Source: an unicellular cyanobacterium SU2
Lineage (GTDB): Bacteria > Cyanobacteriota > Cyanobacteriia > Cyanobacteriales > Microcystaceae
Assembly: GCA_002110465.1 (NCBI GenBank)
Contig: NEED01000073.1
Location: forward strand, 124,001 to 188,000
Direction: 5' to 3'
DNA length: 64,000 bases
In this document: positions 16,273 to 24,623 of the stretch, piece by piece
Position numbering within the stretch: position 1 is the stretch's first letter
How the letters are laid out: each line of letters begins with the position of its first letter
Notes under the pieces: generated by a model
Database searches by the model: none
Seen by the model: the letters and a program-made list of their open reading frames with translations, nothing else
Told to the model about the DNA's origin: nothing
Translations under genes and position numbers: made by a program

Positions 16273-17214
16273 TTAACCTCGAAAGACATTTTTTTGATGC
16301 CATTGAATAGCTTCTAATTTTGGGTAGTGTTGTTCCAATTTAGGAAGTAATATTAATTCCTTCTGAAAATCTTGTATAGTTTTAGCATTTGTAGATTCTT
16401 CTATGAAACATTTAGCAACAATAATTCTATAATTTTCATCTAAACTAAACAACCCTTGATCAAATGCCCAATGGTGATTTTTGCACAGTGAAATCCCATT
16501 ATTAACTTGATTATCGTAAAATTTAGCAAGCGGTTTAATATGTGCGCCATCTACTATACTTTGTGTTAATGAGTGAATAACTTTGAGTCTACATACTGAA
16601 CATCGATAATCATAAAGATGTACAATTGCTTTACGGAAAAAGGCATTTCTGATAATAGATTTTTTGAAATATATTCTTTTGTTTTTTTCTTCAATACTGC
16701 TATTGATTTCTAAATTTTGATTAATATTTAGGATATCTTCCAGTTTTTTTTTGCTTGATAGAAACCAAGCTGCTATTAGTGTATCTGTCAATTGTTCCTT
16801 CGACTGATTATACTGTAATAACTCAAATAATTCTTGATCAATTATTGCATAATCAACATCCTCTTTTAATTTAGGTATGGTTTGAGGACGACCTCCATCG
16901 TATTCTTGACTAAATTTAAGTTTCCAAAATCCGTCATTTTTCAAATGAAAAAAAGGAAGGGCAAGTCCTCCGTTAAAAGAATCTGGACTTAATATATTCC
17001 AATATCGATTAAAAGTATTGATAAGTTCATCTGAAATGTATATTTTATTGGTTTTTATTAAGTCTTGACTGATTAAATCGATAACGGATAATAACAATAT
17101 CGGTTTGTATGGGGCTTCTCCTCTTTTTTTCGATTTATTAACCTTTATTTTAGAAAATAGTTCACAATAATCAACTATATTTTTAGAATTATTATCCTGT
17201 GGATGCTCAACCAT
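16273..17214 (-). CDS. HNH endonuclease with a likely phosphorothioate (sulfur)-binding domain
   Basis: The 313-residue protein has a C-terminal HNH_2 domain (about 200-290). Two CxxC-type Cys are in CSVCRLK, then DGAHIKPL and ISLCKNHHWAFDQGLF. The N-terminal part (about 10-130) has EAPYKPILLLSVIDL and LALPFFHLKNDGFW. This pattern recalls the sulfur-binding domain of ScoMcrA-type restriction enzymes, which recognise phosphorothioated DNA. It is the first gene of the dndC-Uma2-dndD operon. The HNH call is firm; the sulfur-binding assignment is by remembered pattern and needs a profile search. Confidence 0.8.
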   Translation of the reverse strand: MVEHPQDNNSKNIVDYCELFSKIKVNKSKKRGEAPYKPILLLSVIDLISQDLIKTNKIYISDELINTFNRYWNILSPDSFNGGLALPFFHLKNDGFWKLKFSQEYDGGRPQTIPKLKEDVDYAIIDQELFELLQYNQSKEQLTDTLIAAWFLSSKKKLEDILNINQNLEINSSIEEKNKRIYFKKSIIRNAFFRKAIVHLYDYRCSVCRLKVIHSLTQSIVDGAHIKPLAKFYDNQVNNGISLCKNHHWAFDQGLFSLDENYRIIVAKCFIEESTNAKTIQDFQKELILLPKLEQHYPKLEAIQWHQKNVFRG

Positions 17215-17320
17215 GAATTACTCACTCGGTACAATTACGAAGAAATAAGAGAAATCAGTATATCTATCATAGCGAAAAGTCAGTGTTTCCCTGGATTTCT
17301 TAAGGGTTGTTAACTGACCT

Positions 17321-18562
17321 ATGATGAGAAAGGGTAGTAATTCTTCTATATTGACATCATCTATGTTAGATTCAACACCTCATAGCGAAATTAGCCAACA
17401 TCTGAATAAAGCCTTAGAAACCTATTTCGCCCAGTATTATCGAGAAAAATGCTATGTTGGCCTATTTTTCAAGCAAGGGAAGCGGAAGATGGTACAAATC
17501 AATGTTCCTGCTCATGACTTACCTATTTTACTACAAGCGAAACCTTCAGAGAATAATGACCCCGATTCAGGAAAAAATCGCCCTGTTATTGCTGGTCACG
17601 CAGATGAAGTTAAAGATTATCTTTTAAAACGTATCAAACGGGATAAATCGTGGATATTAGGAACCCTCACCGCTAATATTAATCCAAAAAGAATTGAACT
17701 AATTGAATTAGCTAGAGGAATTGGGTTAGTGGTTATTCCCCGTGGTGTTAAATTAGATATTACCGATGGACAACATAGAAAACAAGCTATTCATGAATTG
17801 GTGGAAAGTTCTGAGGGAGAATTGATAGGAGATAATGACTTTCCCATTACTTTAGTATTAGAAGAAGACTTTAATCAATGTCAAAGTGACTTCCGAGATA
17901 TGGCGCAAAGTAAAGCGTTAGATAAGTCTTTATTGCTGTCTTTTGGGGAATTTGAGGGACGGGTAGGAATTACTAAGAATTTAATTCAACAAGTACCTCT
18001 GTTTACTAATAAAACAGAAACGATTAAAAACACTCCCTCAACTAAAAAGAAACTCATCTATACTACCAATTTTATCGCCCAAATGGTGAGTTGTGCTTTT
18101 GCTAATAATACCAAGGTAGAATTAGAAGATTTAGATGTTGACCAAGCAACTAATGCGTTAGTAAGCTGCTTAAATAAGTTTTTCTCTGAATGCAGTCATA
18201 CTCGACCTATTTTTGAAATTCCTATCGAATATTTGACTATTGAACAGGTGGGTGATTTTAAAGAAGATTGTTTGTTAGGTCGTTATGTTGGACTCGAAGT
18301 GTTAGGTCGTTTACTCAACAGTGCTTATAATAAAGATGACTGTCATTTTGATAGTGTCAAAATTACTCAATTATCTCAACTAGATTGGTCTAGAGGTAGT
18401 CAACTGTGGTCAGGTAATATTGTTACCATTGATCCTAATCCTAAAAACCCTGCTAAACCTTATAAAATATCCGTTAGCATGAGTACAGTCAAAATTGCAG
18501 TGGATCAAGTAAAACTTCATTTAGGTTGGATACAACCCCCACAAACTCCTAACTTATTCTAA
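17321..18562 (+). CDS. DGQHR-domain protein (DndB family)
   Basis: This 413-residue protein carries the DGQHR motif (LDITDGQHRKQAIHEL, about residues 145-160). The motif defines the family containing DndB, a regulator of dnd operons. It starts 106 bp from the divergent HNH gene, so the two share a control region. A 108-residue gene follows by 13 bp. It differs in length and sequence from the broken dndB at 19887-20870, so it is a distinct member. An ATPase or regulatory role is possible but not shown. Confidence 0.8.
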   Translation: MMRKGSNSSILTSSMLDSTPHSEISQHLNKALETYFAQYYREKCYVGLFFKQGKRKMVQINVPAHDLPILLQAKPSENNDPDSGKNRPVIAGHADEVKDYLLKRIKRDKSWILGTLTANINPKRIELIELARGIGLVVIPRGVKLDITDGQHRKQAIHELVESSEGELIGDNDFPITLVLEEDFNQCQSDFRDMAQSKALDKSLLLSFGEFEGRVGITKNLIQQVPLFTNKTETIKNTPSTKKKLIYTTNFIAQMVSCAFANNTKVELEDLDVDQATNALVSCLNKFFSECSHTRPIFEIPIEYLTIEQVGDFKEDCLLGRYVGLEVLGRLLNSAYNKDDCHFDSVKITQLSQLDWSRGSQLWSGNIVTIDPNPKNPAKPYKISVSMSTVKIAVDQVKLHLGWIQPPQTPNLF

Positions 18563-18575
18563 TACTAAATAAATT

Positions 18576-18902
18576 ATGATCAAAAAAATAAAATTAATGG
18601 CAGATTATCATTATTACCCGCTTTGGGATATGGAAGAACCTGATAATATTGATCCCAATGAATTACCCTTACAAAAGGAAACCATAAAACGCTTATTGAT
18701 CTGGTCACAAGTATATGATGATATTTTAAACTTAAATGATCCTTCATCATCAGACTTTTCTAGCGAAATGAAAGAACAAGAATTTGAAAAAGAAGGAGTT
18801 AAACTTTGGAAAGAATTACAAAAAGAACTTAAATCAAGCTATGAAGTTTTTTATTTTAGTGAACAACAGGGAAAAATTTTAACTCCAACTGTAGGTAATT
18901 AA
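18576..18902 (+). CDS. small acidic protein of unknown function in the dnd island
   Basis: This protein has 108 residues, or 101 if ATG 18597 (MADYHYYPLWDM) is the start. It is acidic with a central KRLLIWSQVYDDILNLNDP segment and a charged helical C-terminal part. Small proteins with a similar LLxWxxxYDxxLNxxDP pattern occur in many bacteria without known function. It is 13 bp behind the DGQHR gene, so probably in one operon. A role tied to the dnd system is possible from position only. Confidence 0.6.
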   Translation: MIKKIKLMADYHYYPLWDMEEPDNIDPNELPLQKETIKRLLIWSQVYDDILNLNDPSSSDFSSEMKEQEFEKEGVKLWKELQKELKSSYEVFYFSEQQGKILTPTVGN

Positions 18903-18929
18903 CTTAACCTTTAACGATACCTTTTTCCC

Positions 18930-19505
18930 TTACCAAACTTGTCGCATATCCAAAACAAACCCTGGTAAAATGTCTTCCCCTGACAAAGATACAGGAAAGT
19001 CCAAAACCTCAACCTCTTGGTTTTGACGATACACTTCAACCTGTGTTTGCTGAGGGTTAATTAACCACCCCAACCGTAACCCGTTATCAAGATATTTCTG
19101 CATCTTCTTTTGTAACTCTTCTATCCTATCAGTTTTAGGCCGTAATTCCACCACAAAATCAGGACATAAAGGAGGAAATTGATCTTGTTGTTGGGGGGTT
19201 AACTGTTGCCATTTTTGCTGCGATACCCAGGCCACATCAGGGGAACGAATAGCAGTATTAGGAAGATAAAACCCTGTTGAAGAATTAAAGACAATTCCTA
19301 AACCCGTTTGACGGTTCCATAACCATAATTGTCCCTCTATTTCTAGATTCTTTCGACCCGTATTTCCCTCCGTCGGTGGCATAATTATTAATTCTCCTGT
19401 TGCAGTCTTTTCTAACTGCAAATCTCGGTTAACCTGCGTTAACACTTCAAATTGTTCTTGAGTTATTTTAAATTGAGGAGGAATAGTCAAACTGTCAAAA
19501 GTCAT
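18930..19505 (-). CDS. Uma2-family (DUF820) putative nuclease
   Basis: The second Uma2 member of the island, of about 191 residues. Motifs are GELIIMPPTEGNTGR, SPDVAWVSQQKW, CPDFVVELRPKTDRIEEL and the C-terminal DILPGFVLDMRQVW. I prefer ATG 19505 (MTFDSLTIPPQF). A GTG at 19526 would overlap the stop of the upstream small gene by 4 nt (GTGA) and is also plausible. It is clearly related to the protein at 14000-14590. Function in cyanobacteria is unproven. Confidence 0.82.
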   Translation of the reverse strand: MTFDSLTIPPQFKITQEQFEVLTQVNRDLQLEKTATGELIIMPPTEGNTGRKNLEIEGQLWLWNRQTGLGIVFNSSTGFYLPNTAIRSPDVAWVSQQKWQQLTPQQQDQFPPLCPDFVVELRPKTDRIEELQKKMQKYLDNGLRLGWLINPQQTQVEVYRQNQEVEVLDFPVSLSGEDILPGFVLDMRQVW

Positions 19506-19522
19506 GATTAATTTTGCTGCGT

Positions 19523-19726
19523 TCACCGAAGGTGCGCTTTTAGCGATCGCTTTTCAATAAATTCCCGAACTTTATCAACATCTAGGTTAACAATATCCGC
19601 GATCGCTTCTACTGTAAACCCCTTATTTAACAAGTTAGCAATAATCTCTGATTTTTCTTTTTCAAGAACTTCATCACGGATACTTTGATAAAGTCTCGAT
19701 TTTTTAAACTCATCAACACTAAACAT
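19523..19726 (-). CDS. 67-residue Rpn-type C-terminal tail protein (possible remnant)
   Basis: This short protein begins MFSVDEFKKSRLYQSIRDEV and ends with an HTH-like KGFTVEAIADIVNLDVDKV. This is the usual C-terminal tail of Rpn-family recombination-promoting nucleases or PD-(D/E)XK transposase-like proteins. The catalytic part is missing. A strong ribosome-binding site (GGAGGAG) lies before the ATG, so it may still be expressed. It may be a truncated relic or a real small gene paired with the adjacent Uma2 gene. Confidence 0.55.
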   Translation of the reverse strand: MFSVDEFKKSRLYQSIRDEVLEKEKSEIIANLLNKGFTVEAIADIVNLDVDKVREFIEKRSLKAHLR

Positions 19727-19886
19727 TGGTTGTAACTCCTCCTGAGTCCAATTAGCAAACTTATAGGACAGAATGGGGAAGAAAAATAAGACGGTAGGAT
19801 GGGCAAATTTACGAAATATATAGACTAATTATAGATGATTAAACAGTTTTAAACACTAAAAAACCAATTAATCATTGACCATCAAA

Positions 19887-20870
19887 CTAATCTAAATATC
19901 CTAGTAAATAAGTGATGATTTCATCTAAATCAACTGAAGTTTCAGACAATAACCAATCAACCCGTTTTAACTGTGATAACTTCTCTTGCCAATGATCAGG
20001 ATAAGTTTCTAATAACAGTTGTCCAACTTTCCCTAAAGCAGTCAAGATAATTCCTTGTCCCGATAAATAATTATCTCGTATTTCCTCTAAGGTTAAACTT
20101 CCTTGTTTAATTCTTTTCCAGTCTTCCATATAAAGACTGACTTCTTGCCAATAGGAAACCCCTAAGTTAATTTTGTCTTCAATACTTCTCTCTTGATATT
20201 GACGCAATAATTCAACAGTTCCTTAATATAAACTATTGAGGGTAAACAATTTATCTGAATTTTTAGGAATAGTATTTCCTTCAAGATAAATTAACCGTTG
20301 CAATAGAGAAACTTGTTTGACAATAGCTTGTGTTACTAACCCATATTGATCACGATGATCGTAGAGAAGGGTTAACGAAGATGGCAAAGTCACCCCCCAA
20401 CGGTTAAGATCACAAAAGATTTGCTGTGACCTGTGTAACCCCGTATCGATAAACAACACCACTGCGATAGTTTCATAACACAAACTAGGGTTTTCCCGTA
20501 ACGCAACTTCCAACGCAACCCGACGATGTAACCCATCATTGATGGTTAAACTCCCATCCATCGGAATACGCAACCGTCCTAACTTGCGTTCTTCTGCAAC
20601 CTCTCCCAAGGGTTCAAAAATAATATCAGCGTCGATAGTCGCAGTAATTGACCCAAAAACATAATCTTGTGGATTTTTTAGGACATAGTTGGCTATTTTA
20701 TTAATCCTACTTTTGTTTATACGCCGTTGCGTTCGCTGTTGAGGTTCCAAAGTGTAATTGGGTAACGGAAACAACTTCGGAAGAATACCCAAGGGACACA
20801 TGGTTACATAATATTCTTGTTCTGCCTGAATACCACGAATGACGGGTAAAACATATTCAAACCCAGTCAT
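19887..20870 (-). pseudogene. dndB: dndB interrupted by one in-frame stop codon
   Basis: DndB represses dnd transcription in other bacteria. The frame starts at ATG 20870 (MTGFEYVLPVIRGIQ). It has the DndB-type site INDGLHRR in place of DGQHR, and reads 215 codons to TAA at 20225-20223 (TTA TAT TAA GGA). The same frame then continues through GTVELLRQYQERS to a stop at 19887, giving about 327 codons in all. The downstream part is protein-like and collinear, so a single nonsense change (for example from CAA) is the simplest reading. Sequencing error cannot be excluded. Confidence 0.8.
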
Positions 20871-20923
20871 AGTCTTGATCTCCGTTTAAAGATAGAGCTA
20901 TTATGCCATGAAACATCGTATTG

Positions 20924-20975
20924 GTTTTTAAAAACTAAATTAAGTTTTTAAAAACTAAAGTTGATTTTTAAATTC
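20924..20975. promoter_or_regulatory. phased palindromes upstream of dndB and the 537-residue DGQHR gene
   Basis: GTTTTTAAAAAC, a perfect 12-bp palindrome, occurs at 20924-20935 and 20944-20955. A degraded third copy is centred at 20969/20970. The centres are exactly 20 bp apart, about two helical turns. The site lies in the divergent promoter region, so it is a candidate operator for a DndB-like regulator or a curved A-tract. Confidence 0.55.
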
Positions 20976-21121
20976 AAATAGCTTAATTTTAAAAATACCC
21001 ACCCCATTTCAGAATTACCCTAAATTAACGTGAGTTAGGGGTTAGGAGTTAGGAGTTAAACTGTCTCCCTTGTACCCCCACTCTCCCACTCCCCCTTCCC
21101 CCCTCACCCTCTCATTCAAAA

Positions 21122-22735
21122 ATGAACCAAACCTCCAACGAACTCGTTAACCAAATTTTGCAGCAGGAAACCGAAGAAAAACAGGTTTTATCCCTACTTT
21201 TAGACCGTCATTTGTCCCGTCATGATCAATTATTGGTTCAAAAAACTCAGATGGGGTCAACCCAAGGCTATATCGGTTCCGTGTCCTTAGAATGGTTAGC
21301 CAGTCGAGTCCGTTTTGCCGCACAACTACCCTTATTTCAACGAAAATACGACCATAAAACCGATAATATTATCCGAGATGCTGAAACCGTCGAAGAACTC
21401 CAACAACGTCCCCTAGACTGGTCGCGTCAGTCCCATTTAGCCCAATATTTAGCTGTCCTTGAAAATCATAAATTTCCCCCTGTGTTGGTGGTAATCAGTG
21501 GGGGATGGGTTAACGATCCCGATGCAGAAGAATGGGACACCGAACGCCAAGCTATTCGTACTGTAGCCGATTTCATCCCATTAGATCAACAAAACACTGT
21601 GGGGCTGTTGAATATTAGCGAAGAATTCTCAATTTTTGCCCTTGATGGACAACATCGCCTGATGGGAATCCAAGGATTAATGGAACTTTTAAAAACAGGA
21701 AAATTAGAGGTTTATAATAAATATAAAAAGCCCACAGGTGCAATCATTACCATTGATGATTTAATTAAAGAATATGGGGTAAACTCTGCCTATTTACAAA
21801 AGTTAGCCCAAGAAAAAATAGGAATTGAAATCATACCCGCAGTCGTTAAAGGAGAAACCTATGAAGAAGCGAGAAGACGGGTAAGATCAGTATTTGTTCA
21901 TGTGAACCGCATGGCCATTTCTTTAAGTAAAGGACAGTTAGTATTATTAAATGAAGATGATGGGTTTGCTATTATTGCCAGACGCATTGCAATTAGTCAT
22001 CCTCTATTTAAAGATCAAGATAATGATGACTGGAAACCTAGAGTAAATTGGGATAGTGCAACTATTTCTAGTAAGTCAACTGTGTTAACGACATTGCAAG
22101 CATTACAAGATATGGTAGAAGGGTATTTAGGGTATAAATTTGACCATTGGAAAAACAAAGATAAAAAGAATTTAATTTCCTTAAGACCTGATGAAAAGGA
22201 ATTAGAACAGGGTTTCAAAGAAGCTAAAAAAGTCTTTAATTATTTAGCTAATCTTCCCAGTTATGAAAGACTAAAACATGGTTACAAAACCTTTGCATTA
22301 AGACGGTTTAGCCATGAAGGAGAAGGAGGAGAGGCTAATATTTTATTTCGTCCTGTGGGTCAAATTGCTTTACTACAAGCATTAGGATTTTTAGTGTTTA
22401 GAAAAGGGGTTGCCTTAAAAACTGTCTGTGAAAAATTACGAAGATTTGATCTAGAAGGCGGGTTTGATGGGATAGAAAACTCAAGATCAATTTGGTATGG
22501 TATTTTCTATGATCCTATGAAAAAAAGAATACAAGTTTCAGGAAAAAAATTAGCTACTCGATTAATGATTTATCTATTGGGTGGGGTCGAGGATGATTTG
22601 GAAAAAGCAGAAATTCGTAAAGCATTAGCTGAGGCGAGAACGATTAAAGATGCTGCTACAAACGAAGAAAAAACAATTGATTTTAAAGGGAAGTTTGTCG
22701 ATCCTAAAAAAGTTGGGTTACCTCATATTTTGTGA
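21122..22735 (+). CDS. DGQHR-domain protein (DndB family), long form
   Basis: This 537-residue protein has the motif FALDGQHRLMGIQGL near residue 178. A long region follows with VFVHVNRMAISLSKGQ and several charged helical segments. It is much longer than DndB and is probably a separate family member. It is transcribed away from the broken dndB, with the phased palindromes between them. The start ATG has no clear Shine-Dalgarno; the 60 bases before it form a C/T-rich tract. It may act as regulator or effector in the dnd island; this is inferred. Confidence 0.75.
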   Translation: MNQTSNELVNQILQQETEEKQVLSLLLDRHLSRHDQLLVQKTQMGSTQGYIGSVSLEWLASRVRFAAQLPLFQRKYDHKTDNIIRDAETVEELQQRPLDWSRQSHLAQYLAVLENHKFPPVLVVISGGWVNDPDAEEWDTERQAIRTVADFIPLDQQNTVGLLNISEEFSIFALDGQHRLMGIQGLMELLKTGKLEVYNKYKKPTGAIITIDDLIKEYGVNSAYLQKLAQEKIGIEIIPAVVKGETYEEARRRVRSVFVHVNRMAISLSKGQLVLLNEDDGFAIIARRIAISHPLFKDQDNDDWKPRVNWDSATISSKSTVLTTLQALQDMVEGYLGYKFDHWKNKDKKNLISLRPDEKELEQGFKEAKKVFNYLANLPSYERLKHGYKTFALRRFSHEGEGGEANILFRPVGQIALLQALGFLVFRKGVALKTVCEKLRRFDLEGGFDGIENSRSIWYGIFYDPMKKRIQVSGKKLATRLMIYLLGGVEDDLEKAEIRKALAEARTIKDAATNEEKTIDFKGKFVDPKKVGLPHIL

Positions 22736-22842
22736 CCTTAAATTCATGACGAGTATTAAAATTTTTATCCTGATCTCTAAGTAGCTTTATTTTCATTGTA
22801 AACTTGGGATAAGATTATCATTTTTGAGGAATCATAAACTAA

Positions 22843-23916
22843 ATGAAAAAATTAATTAATAATCCTGAAACAGTTGTTCACGAAAGCTTAGAAGGGATGG
22901 CCTTAGCTTATCAAAATTTACTAAAAGTAAACTTTGATCCTGATTTTATCTATCGCTTGGATGCACCAATTATTAACAAAGTTGCCTTAATTTCTGGTGG
23001 AGGAAGTGGTCACGAACCTTTACATGGGGGGTTTGTTGGTCAAGGAATGTTAGATGCAGCTTGTCCAGGGGCAATTTTTACGTCCCCAACTCCTGATCAA
23101 ATGTTAGAAGCAGCTAAAACAGTTAATAGCGGTGAGGGGGTTCTTTATATTGTTAAAAATTATAGTGGGGATGTTATGAATTTTGAAATGGCTGTGGAGT
23201 TAGCCATGAGTGAAGGAATTCTCGTTTCCAATATTTTAATTGATGATGATGTGGCGGTGAAAGATAGTCTTTATACCCAAGGAAGACGGGGAGTTGGTAC
23301 AACTTTAATTGCTGAAAAACTTTGTGGCGCAGCAGCAGAAACTGGATATAATTTACAACAATTAGCAACTTTATGTAGTCAAGTTAATCTTAATGGTCGT
23401 AGTATGGGGATGGCTTTAACTTCTTGTACTATTCCTGCTAAAGGAAGTCCAACCTTTGAATTAAGTCCACAAGAAATTGAAATGGGAATTGGTATTCATG
23501 GTGAACCAGGAAGGGAAAAAATCAACCTAAAAAGTGCAGATGAAATCACCGAAATGTTAGCCCTTTCTATTATTGAAGATCAAGGTTACACTCGCCGAGT
23601 TCAGCAATGGAATATTGAGTCAGAAACCTGGTCAGAAATAGAATTAATTGACCCTCCTTTAAAGAATGGTGATTCTATACTTGCTTTGGTTAATGGTTTA
23701 GGTGGAACACCGCTTTCAGAATTATATATAGTTTATCGTAAGTTGAATGAAATATGTCAAAAGAAAGGGTTAAAAATTGTGCGTAACTTAGTCGGAAATT
23801 ATATCACTTCTTTGGAGATGCAAGGGTGTTCTATTACTTTGGTAAAGATGGATGATGAATTAATTAAACTCTGGGATTCTCCTGTTAAAACTCCTGCTTT
23901 ACGTTGGGGAATCTAA
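22843..23916 (+). CDS. dhaK: dihydroxyacetone kinase subunit DhaK
   Basis: DhaK binds dihydroxyacetone. This 357-residue protein shows the [18 protein letters not shown] loop and the conserved His in GIGIHGEPG, which binds substrate covalently in E. coli DhaK. It is the first gene of a dhaK-dhaL-dhaM set on one strand. The kinase uses phosphate from PEP through DhaM and DhaL rather than ATP directly. The length is typical. Confidence 0.94.
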   Translation: MKKLINNPETVVHESLEGMALAYQNLLKVNFDPDFIYRLDAPIINKVALISGGGSGHEPLHGGFVGQGMLDAACPGAIFTSPTPDQMLEAAKTVNSGEGVLYIVKNYSGDVMNFEMAVELAMSEGILVSNILIDDDVAVKDSLYTQGRRGVGTTLIAEKLCGAAAETGYNLQQLATLCSQVNLNGRSMGMALTSCTIPAKGSPTFELSPQEIEMGIGIHGEPGREKINLKSADEITEMLALSIIEDQGYTRRVQQWNIESETWSEIELIDPPLKNGDSILALVNGLGGTPLSELYIVYRKLNEICQKKGLKIVRNLVGNYITSLEMQGCSITLVKMDDELIKLWDSPVKTPALRWGI

Positions 23917-23918
23917 TC

Positions 23919-23946
23919 TAGTTAATAGTTGATAGTTGATGGTTAA
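23919..23946. repeat. heptamer repeats between dhaK and dhaL
   Basis: TAGTTAA, TAGTTGA, TAGTTGA and TGGTTAA follow one another. These are the reverse complement of the repeat unit at 14603-14667. They directly precede the dhaL start and may contain no ribosome-binding site. Confidence 0.65.
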
Positions 23947-23949
23947 ATT

Positions 23950-24576
23950 ATGATAATTACCCAAAAAGATATTATTGATTGGTTACAATCTCTAGCTGAG
24001 GTAATGGCTAAAAACAAAGATTATTTAACAGAATTAGATGCGGCGATCGGGGATGCAGATCATGGCATCAATATGAATAGAGGATTTCAAAAAGTTAAAG
24101 AAAAGATCCCAACTTTAGTTAATCAAGATATTGAAACAATTTTCAAAACTGTTAGTATGACTTTAATCTCTAGTATTGGTGGGGCAAGTGGGCCTCTTTA
24201 TGGCACATTTTTTCTAAAAGCAAGTGCTAAAACTGCCAACAAAGAGCAATTAAATAAACAAGAATTAGGGAAAATTTTACAAGCAGGATTAGAAGGGGTT
24301 ATCCAACGAGGAAAAGCCAACTTAGACGATAAAACTATGATCGATTCTCTCACCCCAGCAGTCACAGTTTATCAACAAGAAACTGAGCTTTTAGAAGCTT
24401 TAAGAAAAGCAGTTGACGCGGCTGAACAAGGCATGAAAAACACAATTCCTTTGATCGCTAAAAAAGGACGAGCAAGTTATTTAGGAGAACGAAGTATGGG
24501 ACATCAAGATCCAGGGGCAACTTCTTCCTATTTAATGTTAAAAACTTTGTTGACAATCCTTGAATCGAAACCTTAA
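23950..24576 (+). CDS. dhaL: dihydroxyacetone kinase subunit DhaL
   Basis: DhaL carries a tightly bound ADP that is phosphorylated by DhaM and passes phosphate to dihydroxyacetone on DhaK. The 208 residues contain AIGDADHGINMNRGF (Mg-ADP ligands), SIGGASGPLYGTFFL and GHQDPGATSS. Translation starts at ATG 23950, right after the short heptamer repeat spacer. Both neighbours belong to the same phosphorelay. Confidence 0.94.
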   Translation: MIITQKDIIDWLQSLAEVMAKNKDYLTELDAAIGDADHGINMNRGFQKVKEKIPTLVNQDIETIFKTVSMTLISSIGGASGPLYGTFFLKASAKTANKEQLNKQELGKILQAGLEGVIQRGKANLDDKTMIDSLTPAVTVYQQETELLEALRKAVDAAEQGMKNTIPLIAKKGRASYLGERSMGHQDPGATSSYLMLKTLLTILESKP

Positions 24577-24623
24577 AATAGAGATAGGAAAAGCTTCTAA
24601 TTAAAGTTTTAAGCAATTAATTA

